Positions 1 to 5,959 of a stretch of DNA of 6,260 bases are shown here, piece after piece. Position numbers and translations under genes: made by a program. Source of the stretch: Lutispora sp. (GTDB lineage: Bacteria > Bacillota > Clostridia > Lutisporales > Lutisporaceae); the NCBI GenBank assembly GCA_030834765.1, contig JAUQXG010000388.1, positions 1 through 6,260 on the forward strand, written 5' to 3'. The notes under the pieces are model-generated. The model made no database searches, had not been told where the DNA came from, and saw only the letters and a list, made by a program, of their open reading frames with translations. Numbering within the stretch: position 1 is the stretch's first letter; each line of letters begins with the position of its first letter.

Positions 1-60
1 TTTTCTTAAAAACGGATCACTAACATATGCATATTAAATAATATTTTTATATTCATAAAC

Positions 61-1074
61 TCATTCTATATCAAAATATCCTTTAGTATTCAGCCGTTCT
101 TCTTCTAATGTTGGGAATAAATACTCTTCTAATTCTGAAAAACTCATATTCGCTCTAAATCCTTTACTTCCGTCAAGCCATTTATTGTTCATCAATTGAT
201 CAAATTTAGCATCACAACTTCTTCTCGGAAATTTCCCTAACGTACTATCATATATATTACTGAACACTTTATAATGATGAGTGTGTATAAAATTACTCCA
301 CGATTTTGTCAATTCCTCTTCTTCGCGTACGTCAATAATTTCAAATTCTTCTAGATTTCTATTCGTTACATCGCCCCATCCTTTTTTAAACAGTTGAATT
401 GCACTATAATCAGTTTTTGGAGCACTATAACCAAAAATAGTGACCATATATGCAACTTCTAAATACTTTCGGACTGCATCCCAATTTTCTTTTATAAATG
501 GATTGTTGGAATAGTTTTTTTCTGCTACTGGATATAGCAAAGGTATTGGATTTAGTTTTTCGCCACACACAGGACATATATTGTAAATAAACCCACCTCT
601 TTTATGTTTTTCGCAAGTGCCAACAGCAACATTTCCATGTAAAAATATTAAATCTGGTAGATTAGATGTAATTTTGAAACAGCGTTGATATGCTTGTAAT
701 ATTAATGGATCCCAATTAAATGTCGCTACACAGTCTTTTTCCCTCAATGATAACAATAATAAATCATATGTAGTTACTTCATCAGGGATTTCAAATGAAG
801 AAAAATACTCATGGATTTTATCTTCCAACATTTTTTTTATATCATCACAATCATTTCTAGAATCAAGTTCAGAATAAATGTCTTCTAAATTATCGCTCTC
901 CGTCATTAGCTTTACATTATTAATGATATCCCGCATTCCAAGTTTATCAATAAATCCATTCATAACCGATGTTTTTTTTCCATTTTTATCACCGAAAGGT
1001 ATAGCTGCCACACTCGCACCTGCTCCTAAAATAACCAAATGTGGTCTATTTTTCATGGTTTTTGCAAAATCCAT
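61..1074 (-). CDS. SIR2-like NAD-dependent protein with zinc-ribbon-like insert, putative NADase effector
   Basis: 337 aa, starting at ATG 1074 with AGGAGA six bases upstream. The SIR2 motifs appear in order: LVILGAGAS at 13-21 (NAD-binding Rossmann loop), TFNWD at 118-122 (counterpart of TQNID/TTNYD; N120 and D122), LHGN at 145-148 with catalytic-type H146, and IFGYSAPKTD at 213-222. Soon after the HG motif come C154, H157, C167 and C170, spaced like the zinc ribbon of classical sirtuins with one Cys replaced by His. The stretch PLLYPVAEKNY...IKENW at about 178-198 resembles defence SIR2-like proteins rather than protein deacetylases, which usually carry a conserved FGE-type loop there. In defence systems such as Thoeris, DSR and SIR2-pAgo, SIR2 domains deplete NAD+ on phage sensing. 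NAD+ hydrolysis as the last effector of this cluster is therefore the best guess. Deacetylase or ADP-ribosyltransferase activity is possible. The C-terminal ~90 residues are unassigned. There is no signal peptide or membrane segment, so it is cytosolic. Confidence 0.9.
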   Translation of the reverse strand: MDFAKTMKNRPHLVILGAGASVAAIPFGDKNGKKTSVMNGFIDKLGMRDIINNVKLMTESDNLEDIYSELDSRNDCDDIKKMLEDKIHEYFSSFEIPDEVTTYDLLLLSLREKDCVATFNWDPLILQAYQRCFKITSNLPDLIFLHGNVAVGTCEKHKRGGFIYNICPVCGEKLNPIPLLYPVAEKNYSNNPFIKENWDAVRKYLEVAYMVTIFGYSAPKTDYSAIQLFKKGWGDVTNRNLEEFEIIDVREEEELTKSWSNFIHTHHYKVFSNIYDSTLGKFPRRSCDAKFDQLMNNKWLDGSKGFRANMSFSELEEYLFPTLEEERLNTKGYFDIE

Positions 1075-1080
1075 AATTGT

Positions 1081-1086
1081 TCTCCT
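1081..1086 (-). promoter_or_regulatory. Ribosome binding site of the SIR2-like gene
   Basis: AGGAGA on the minus strand followed by ACAATT and the ATG at 1074. Because the site sits here, the ATG at 1074 is preferred over the in-frame Met at residue 7. Confidence 0.8.
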
Positions 1087-1109
1087 ACTTCAATTAAATA
1101 AAAAATCTA

Positions 1110-1138
1110 AATATCAGGACTCAGAATTTTTATAACAA
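1110..1138 (-). promoter_or_regulatory. Possible promoter of the SIR2-like gene
   Basis: On the minus strand TTGTTA (1138-1133) and GATATT (1115-1110) are separated by 17 bp, each with four of six matches to the sigma-A consensus. The downstream copy of the 12-bp direct repeat (1119-1130) lies wholly in the spacer and the other copy just upstream of the -35 hexamer, a plausible repressor arrangement. In DNA this AT-rich such matches arise by chance, so confidence is low. Confidence 0.25.
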
Positions 1139-1163
1139 GATTAATCAGCTCACTCAGAATTTT
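1119..1163. repeat. Pair of 12-bp exact direct repeats upstream of the SIR2-like gene
   Basis: ACTCAGAATTTT occurs exactly at 1119-1130 and again at 1152-1163, a 33 bp period (about three helical turns). The 8-bp palindrome GATTAATC at 1139-1146 lies almost in the middle of the gap between them. Both copies fall in the short intergenic region between the 116 aa gene and the SIR2-like gene. The arrangement would suit binding of a regulator to one DNA face, but a local duplication without function is possible. Confidence 0.6.
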
Positions 1164-1169
1164 CCATAA

Positions 1170-1520
1170 TTAAACGTAAATATCTTTTTTCGTTACCACT
1201 ATATGTGAGTATAGAACATTGTTCTCTATTTCGTTGATAATATCTTTATATAATATGTGCAAATCATCATCTTCAAATAACTCTGGTGCATTTTCTCCTC
1301 TCATTTCCTGCGGAAAAATATTAGATGTCATATATGCATTTTCCATAAATCCAGTTCTAATATATATTTCGACTTCTCTATTATTTAGAACCTCCTGACA
1401 AGTTCCCATTATATTCATGGTATTGTAATCCCACTTTGATAAAGATTTCAAAAATTCTAATACATCATCTTCACCTTTTATTGAGCTAATAAATAATGAT
1501 CTCTTAAATTCATTCGCCAT
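1170..1520 (-). CDS. Small acidic protein of unknown family
   Basis: 116 aa, starting at ATG 1520-1518 with AAGGAG eight bases upstream, which strongly supports a real gene. I do not recognise the family. It is acidic (21 Asp/Glu against 11 Lys/Arg, His not counted), with one Cys (C41), no signal peptide and no membrane segment. Alternating hydrophobic stretches (SLFISSI near 8-14, VEIYIRTGF at 50-58, SHIVVTKKDIYV at the C-terminus) suggest a small alpha/beta fold, and EDDD at 83-86 forms an acidic patch. It lies between the AlbA_2-HEPN gene (152 bp upstream) and the SIR2 gene (95 bp downstream), all on the same strand. Its position between two putative toxic effectors makes an inhibitor, adaptor or specificity role conceivable, but nothing in the sequence shows this. 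Confidence 0.75.
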   Translation of the reverse strand: MANEFKRSLFISSIKGEDDVLEFLKSLSKWDYNTMNIMGTCQEVLNNREVEIYIRTGFMENAYMTSNIFPQEMRGENAPELFEDDDLHILYKDIINEIENNVLYSHIVVTKKDIYV

Positions 1521-1528
1521 AATTTCAA

Positions 1529-1534
1529 CTCCTT
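1529..1534 (-). promoter_or_regulatory. Ribosome binding site of the 116 aa gene
   Basis: AAGGAG on the minus strand, eight bases before the ATG at 1520. It is the main evidence that this unrecognised small ORF is translated from this start. Confidence 0.75.
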
Positions 1535-1561
1535 ATATCTAATTGCACTTTTAGAATTTGT

Positions 1562-1590
1562 ATTTCAGCTTCATATGCTTCTGTTATCAA
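1562..1590 (-). promoter_or_regulatory. Possible promoter of the 116 aa gene
   Basis: On the minus strand TTGATA (1590-1585, five of six matches to the -35 consensus) is followed after 17 bp by TGAAAT (1567-1562, four of six to the -10). It sits about 40 bp before the start codon, in a 152 bp gap that is long for an operon. If real, the small gene and perhaps the SIR2-like gene could be transcribed apart from the GHKL and HEPN genes. Confidence 0.28.
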
Positions 1591-1600
1591 TTATTTGAGG

Positions 1601-1648
1601 TATTCGCATCAAAATAAAGTATATTTTTTATTTAATTTAAAACGAATA
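1601..1648. repeat. Nested AT-rich inverted repeats after the AlbA_2-HEPN gene
   Basis: TATTCG (1601-1606) pairs with CGAATA (1643-1648), and inside these AAATAAA (1612-1618) pairs with TTTATTT (1627-1633) across an 8-base loop. The stems are short and weak, with no GC-rich stem followed by a T tract, so this is not a convincing intrinsic terminator. It may be an operator or simply chance in AT-rich DNA. Confidence 0.25.
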
Positions 1649-1672
1649 TTATCGCACACAATGCCTTTTATT

Positions 1673-2749
1673 TTATCCAAGTTTATACCTGAGTCTAGCA
1701 GCTTCATCAACTTGATCTATAATATCAATTAGATAAACAAAGACATCACATATGTCGTCAATAGACATTTTATGCTGAGTATTAAGTACAAATTGTCCTT
1801 GATAGTACTGAAGAAATTTCTCATCTATCATTCCGTTTCTGTGTGAATATAAATGACGAATTTGAAGGATTCCCTCAATTTTATCAATTGTATTCTTGTC
1901 AAAGATGTCCAATTGATCAATTTGTTTATTATCTGCGATAAAACCTTTTACACTGCCCTTTTGAAGCTTTCCAATTTTTTTCTTAGCATAGTAACTAACA
2001 AACTCTTGCATATCAGTGCATGCTAGAACTTCTTCAAGCGTAACTTGTTCTTTAGATTTTAGAGTCATTGGAACCGCTAAATATATTTCATACAACAAAT
2101 CTGATAAATATGTTTCAAAATTGTCAACGACGGATGAAAAAATAATTCTTGAGAGAACTAATCCTTCTGATTTACTTGAAGGCACATTGTGGCTCTCCGG
2201 ATAAATCAGGCTTCCTAAATCATCTAATAGTTTTAGAACATTTTTATAGTGCTCAATTACATTTTCTTTTGCTTGAGTCGCTGATTTAGAATGTTCTTCA
2301 ATCATTTTATCGAGCTGTTTAATTCGAGGGTATCCGTCAAGTTTAAATATATTTTGCTTTTTATCAACCTCGATAATCTGCACATTATTTCTAGTATAAA
2401 TTTTGCCTTCTGATTGCACTATCTCTTCAGATTTATCAATACTTATTCCGTAGAGGGATATCTCATTATAAGTTACATATCCATATTCCATTTGGGGCTT
2501 ATAACTAAGATATTCTAACGCTTTATAAATAATCGTGCTCACCTGAAAATCACTGCTCAAGCCTTTTAATTCTATTCCTTCCGGCTTTTCTTGAACACCA
2601 AGGACGATTACACCACCATGCGTATTGGCGAAACTGCTAATCAATTGTGCCAGTTTACGCGCAGGAGGCAGAACTGCTTTAAATTCAACCCTTACATTTT
2701 CTACACTTCCCTCAACTGCTTCTTTAACAATATTAGATAAATTCAACAT
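1673..2749 (-). CDS. AlbA_2 (Schlafen-type) domain fused to C-terminal HEPN ribonuclease domain
   Basis: A protein of 358 aa counted from the ATG at 2749. A longer form from the ATG at 2770 adds seven residues but has no properly spaced ribosome binding site; it would begin directly at the upstream stop codon. The N-terminal half matches AlbA_2/Schlafen-AlbA_2: VEFKAVLP at 21-28, FANTHGGVIVLGVQE at 40-54 and GKIYTRNN near 115-122. This domain is associated with nucleic-acid binding and, in some relatives, RNA cleavage. A helical linker follows at about 140-180. The C-terminal half is all-helical with VDNFETYLSDLL at 208-219 and RHLYSH at 298-303, an intact R-x4-H motif of HEPN ribonucleases, followed by RNG. 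HEPN proteins usually act as dimers and are common in toxin-antitoxin and abortive-infection systems. An RNA-degrading effector governed by the adjacent GHKL ATPase is the likely role (inference). A non-catalytic RNA-binding function is the main alternative. Confidence 0.87.
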   Translation of the reverse strand: MLNLSNIVKEAVEGSVENVRVEFKAVLPPARKLAQLISSFANTHGGVIVLGVQEKPEGIELKGLSSDFQVSTIIYKALEYLSYKPQMEYGYVTYNEISLYGISIDKSEEIVQSEGKIYTRNNVQIIEVDKKQNIFKLDGYPRIKQLDKMIEEHSKSATQAKENVIEHYKNVLKLLDDLGSLIYPESHNVPSSKSEGLVLSRIIFSSVVDNFETYLSDLLYEIYLAVPMTLKSKEQVTLEEVLACTDMQEFVSYYAKKKIGKLQKGSVKGFIADNKQIDQLDIFDKNTIDKIEGILQIRHLYSHRNGMIDEKFLQYYQGQFVLNTQHKMSIDDICDVFVYLIDIIDQVDEAARLRYKLG

Positions 2750-2753
2750 TCCG

Positions 2754-2759
2754 CTCCTT
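2754..2759 (-). promoter_or_regulatory. Ribosome binding site favouring an internal start for the AlbA_2-HEPN gene
   Basis: On the minus strand AAGGAG is followed by CGGA and then ATG at 2749-2747. The spacing is slightly short, but the match is better than for the ATG at 2770, where only AAGG is present and it runs into the upstream stop codon. A TTG directly after the ATG would sit at seven bases and cannot be excluded. With this start, 21 nt separate the GHKL stop from the AlbA_2-HEPN start, consistent with translational coupling. Confidence 0.55.
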
Positions 2760-2770
2760 TCTTTGCCCAT

Positions 2771-5700
2771 TTACCTTAGTGGTATTTTGTTTATTCCAGT
2801 AACCTTCAATATTGTACCTAGTGTTAAATGTTCAGGATTACTAATACCACCTTGAATCCATAACTCAGATGTTTGTAATTCAAGAACTTTAGTTTCAGAC
2901 GGATTGTAAAAAAGTATTTTCCCATTATCAGATGGTCGAACCACAATGTAAATCTCTTCACCAATATCTTTCTTTTTGATTCCTGCCAGAATTGTAGGTG
3001 CAACATCGAGATCAATATTTTCACAATCGTAATCTGGATGTAAATCTAGATATTCAATAACTCTTTCCTTTGATCTTTTGTTAATTCTCTGAGAATAATC
3101 TAGCATTTCAAAACTAGGTTTTGACGTATGATGGAATTTTTCTACAAAATCCTTATTCTTCAAGAGTAACTCATATTCTTCTGACGTTGTTATTCCTAAA
3201 CTAGCAAGTATTTCATTGGTAAGTTCTTCCTTTGTTTCAGCATTTGTATTTGAAGATGTACTCATTAATCGGTTCCTTAGATCTTCAATATTTTCAATTC
3301 CTAATTCATCCATCACTAATGACACCGCTTCTGCCTTTTTCATATTTTCAGCAATTTCTTCATCATCATAAAGCCAATGCTTATTTTTAAAGATATTCCT
3401 AAATAACTCTTTTGCTTTATCTTCATAATCGTAAAACCAAATCAATAAATCTTTAAAAAATCTTTTTGTCTCTTCAACCCTCGGGTAAGTATCTTTCAAG
3501 GAGTTAATAATCTTTGATATTTCTTCAGCTAGTTCAAATTCATGCCTAGTTCTTTCTTCTGGTAGCTCTAAGTATATTTCTTTTATTAGCAACTTAGCTT
3601 TAAAGTCATACCCTAAACCTTTACAAATATCTTTTAGACGTTCATCAATTTCCCCATCATCTAGTGATATCTCATCTTTATGACAAAACAGACCATTTTG
3701 ATCAGGCAAAATAGGATTATGTTTTAAAGAAAGCAAATTATCCATTTCGTATTTCACTAAAAAATCAACAAAATTATTAAACCAAGTACTTGTTAAATTC
3801 ACGTCAGCATGTCCAATATACTCAGAAAAATTTAGAATGTTTTCTTTTGAAGAAATAAGCTCAACCATTCTTTTTATCTGAAGTTTGAAAGCAGATTCAA
3901 CAGCCTCTCTATCCCAAGCGCCTATTTTCACCTCGAATATTTCACTTTCTTTAAATAACTGCTTCGAATAATTGATAATTAATTGCTGTTGATCTGACAC
4001 TTCCTCACTAGTCGGTATTAATCCAATTAATTGATCACAAACTTTATTAACAATCACTTTATTTGTTTCTTCTTGTAACTTCTTATTAATGTGCTCAATT
4101 ACTAGCTCCTGCCTTAACTGACGGAAATTAATATCGCTTAAAAGTATTTTTTTATGCTTGAGTTTCTTTCTAATATCATTGTTGAAATTAAGTAATATGT
4201 CTTTGAAAACATCGTCAATATTAGTGTCCTCTAAAATATCTTTTACCAGTAAAAATTCACCGTATTGGTTTGGTATCAAAGCATACTCACTGTTTGCAAC
4301 CGAATTTAATAGTTCTCTCTTCGAAAAAACCAGTCCAAAAAATTCATTCATCCATTCGATTACGTCATATCCATTTAATATTTGCTCACTTACCTTATCC
4401 AATGATTTATAAGCTGCTAGAATAGTCAGTAGTTTTGTTAATGTGGTTTTCCCTTCATTAATCCACTTGATACCGTACCAAATATCAATTTCATCTTTTC
4501 TTGGTAATAATCCTAAATTAGATTTATTAATTAAATCCCAAATTTTATTTCTTACTTCAGTTGACGAATCACTTGGAAACAATATTTCAATATCTCTTCC
4601 GCTTCTTTCTATTGTCACTCTTTTTCCATCTGCCGTTTCAACAATCGGACTACGAAGTAAATAATCCTTTAAAGGAACCGTTACTTCTTTGGTGAACCAA
4701 TCAATATCAAACCCCCTCTTTTCTTTAAGATCTGGAATTTGTGCAAATAAGTATTGTTGCCTCCACCCATTTTGAACTGACAGATTAATTATGTCTTGAA
4801 ATAATTCAACTGCTACAACTAAGATTTCCTTATTTTTAAGTACATCCTCATTATCAGATGCAGATAAAAATATATCATCTCTTGGTTCATTTAAGTCAAA
4901 TAGCGGATTGTTAATTACTGCGGGAAAAGAAAACCCTTCCGTACCTATCAATGGAAAATCACAAAAAATTCTTGGTGTTTTCTCATTAAACTCAATAACG
5001 TAGATTTCATCTTCTATTACTTTCACTTCAATAGCAACGCTAGTTTCATTTTTTTTTGCAACAACTATATGACATGTTTCCACCTCTCCTTTAATTCTTT
5101 TATCAATTGATATCAGGTTAATGTTATCACATAGTTGTGTCTGCCTACTTTCTACTGAATACTCTAAATCAGAGTTTTCAATATTGATTGATTTAATTTT
5201 AGGGACAAAAGCTAGCATAAATATTGCTGAACGATACAATTCTTCAATTCCTTCTGAAGCTGTAACTTCACTTTTTTCATTTAACCGATATTTGAAAATA
5301 GTGTTATAAGCAGCCTTGTTCAATTGTTCAATTCTATTTTCAGAGTTATACGTTTCTTTTAGATTTTCGTGACACTTATCTATTCCGTTATTTATTTCAT
5401 CAATAGTTTTGCCAGTTCTGTCCAAAATTATCGAAAAGCTATTTAAGCCTTTTTCGACCAGTTCCACTACACCGGTGACTGAAACAACCTCCGAAAGAAG
5501 ATGTGTAGATAAAAAACCTGTGCCAAATTTACCAGTTACCTGTTTCTCTTGTCTGATTCCATCGTCTCTTTCCTTGGATGATACTTGCTCAATTAGCGAT
5601 ATTACATTATCAACAGAAAAGTATCTCCCATTATGTTTAAAAGCTAGTTCTCCATTGCAATGATTAATTGAAACTTTAATTTCTTGATCATGATATGCAA

Positions 5701-5854
5701 CATCTTTCGCGTTTTGCATTAACTCCCAAATCCAGCGTCTAGCTGTTAATGGGTTCATACTTTTCCTTTGTGTGTTCAACTCATTTAAGATTTTCGTGGC
5801 AGATTGATTTCTTCTTGCTCTCTCAGTAGATAGCTGAAACTCATCTATACTCAT
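2771..5854 (-). CDS. Large GHKL/Hsp90-like ATPase with sacsin-type N-terminal domain, putative defence protein
   Basis: A protein of 1027 aa if it starts at the ATG at 5854-5852, which has GGAGG five bases upstream. An in-frame ATG at 5884 would add ten residues but has no ribosome binding site. The N-terminal ~130 residues carry the GHKL ATP-binding signature: ELMQNAKD at 44-51 (E44 presumed base, N48 Mg2+ ligand), a G1-box-like KHNG at 73-76 with His in the usual Asp position, and GKFGTGF at 108-114 (G2 box/lid). This set resembles the Hsp90/sacsin branch more than histidine kinases; no kinase, receiver or membrane segment is seen. The middle ~750 residues are mostly helical-looking, charged and unassigned. 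Two similar 13-residue pieces (LGIENIEDLRNRL at 851 and LGITTSEEYELLL at 886) precede a strand-rich C-terminal region from about 911. The next gene, AlbA_2-HEPN, follows almost at once, so co-translation is likely. The ATPase fold is well supported; a sensing or remodelling role in defence is inference. Confidence 0.9.
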   Translation of the reverse strand: MSIDEFQLSTERARRNQSATKILNELNTQRKSMNPLTARRWIWELMQNAKDVAYHDQEIKVSINHCNGELAFKHNGRYFSVDNVISLIEQVSSKERDDGIRQEKQVTGKFGTGFLSTHLLSEVVSVTGVVELVEKGLNSFSIILDRTGKTIDEINNGIDKCHENLKETYNSENRIEQLNKAAYNTIFKYRLNEKSEVTASEGIEELYRSAIFMLAFVPKIKSINIENSDLEYSVESRQTQLCDNINLISIDKRIKGEVETCHIVVAKKNETSVAIEVKVIEDEIYVIEFNEKTPRIFCDFPLIGTEGFSFPAVINNPLFDLNEPRDDIFLSASDNEDVLKNKEILVVAVELFQDIINLSVQNGWRQQYLFAQIPDLKEKRGFDIDWFTKEVTVPLKDYLLRSPIVETADGKRVTIERSGRDIEILFPSDSSTEVRNKIWDLINKSNLGLLPRKDEIDIWYGIKWINEGKTTLTKLLTILAAYKSLDKVSEQILNGYDVIEWMNEFFGLVFSKRELLNSVANSEYALIPNQYGEFLLVKDILEDTNIDDVFKDILLNFNNDIRKKLKHKKILLSDINFRQLRQELVIEHINKKLQEETNKVIVNKVCDQLIGLIPTSEEVSDQQQLIINYSKQLFKESEIFEVKIGAWDREAVESAFKLQIKRMVELISSKENILNFSEYIGHADVNLTSTWFNNFVDFLVKYEMDNLLSLKHNPILPDQNGLFCHKDEISLDDGEIDERLKDICKGLGYDFKAKLLIKEIYLELPEERTRHEFELAEEISKIINSLKDTYPRVEETKRFFKDLLIWFYDYEDKAKELFRNIFKNKHWLYDDEEIAENMKKAEAVSLVMDELGIENIEDLRNRLMSTSSNTNAETKEELTNEILASLGITTSEEYELLLKNKDFVEKFHHTSKPSFEMLDYSQRINKRSKERVIEYLDLHPDYDCENIDLDVAPTILAGIKKKDIGEEIYIVVRPSDNGKILFYNPSETKVLELQTSELWIQGGISNPEHLTLGTILKVTGINKIPLR

Positions 5855-5859
5855 TTTAG

Positions 5860-5864
5860 CCTCC
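5860..5864 (-). promoter_or_regulatory. Ribosome binding site that sets the GHKL ATPase start
   Basis: On the minus strand GGAGG is followed by CTAAA and then ATG at 5854-5852. This near-ideal site lies inside the longest ORF, whose own first ATG (5884) is preceded by an AT-rich stretch without a purine-rich site. It supports MSIDEFQLS as the N-terminus. Confidence 0.8.
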
Positions 5865-5959
5865 AAAAACAATACTTTTTTCATGCAATTATTAAAACCT
5901 AAAGTAATGGATCCAATCTGAACTCTAATATAATATGAGTGCTCTGGTTTATCATTTTA

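Noticed and set aside
25..44. AT palindromes (ATATGCATAT at 25-34; ATATTA-AA-TAATAT at 31-44) downstream of the SIR2-like gene as a terminator
   Set aside because: The stems are purely or almost purely AT, loops are absent or 2 bases, and no T tract follows in the transcribed direction. They are expected by chance in DNA of this composition.
878..1135. Plus-strand ORF of 85 codons, and similar plus-strand ORFs inside the GHKL and HEPN genes
   Set aside because: They lie almost entirely antisense to well-supported genes, have low-complexity Ser/Leu/Ile-rich translations typical of shadows of AT-rich genes, and show no recognisable domain.
2824..3024. Minus-strand 66-codon ORF in another frame within the GHKL gene
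   Set aside because: It overlaps the conserved-looking C-terminal domain of the real gene and its translation shows no domain. There is no sign of a frameshift needing it.
5855..5884. Longer GHKL ORF starting at the ATG at 5884
   Set aside because: There is no purine-rich site upstream of that ATG, whereas GGAGG stands five bases before the ATG at 5854.
5885..5959. Promoter before the GHKL gene (TTGGAT with TAATAA, or TATTAT alone)
   Set aside because: Only about three of six matches for the paired hexamers, and no acceptable -35 for TATTAT. Read-through from the upstream gene is equally likely.
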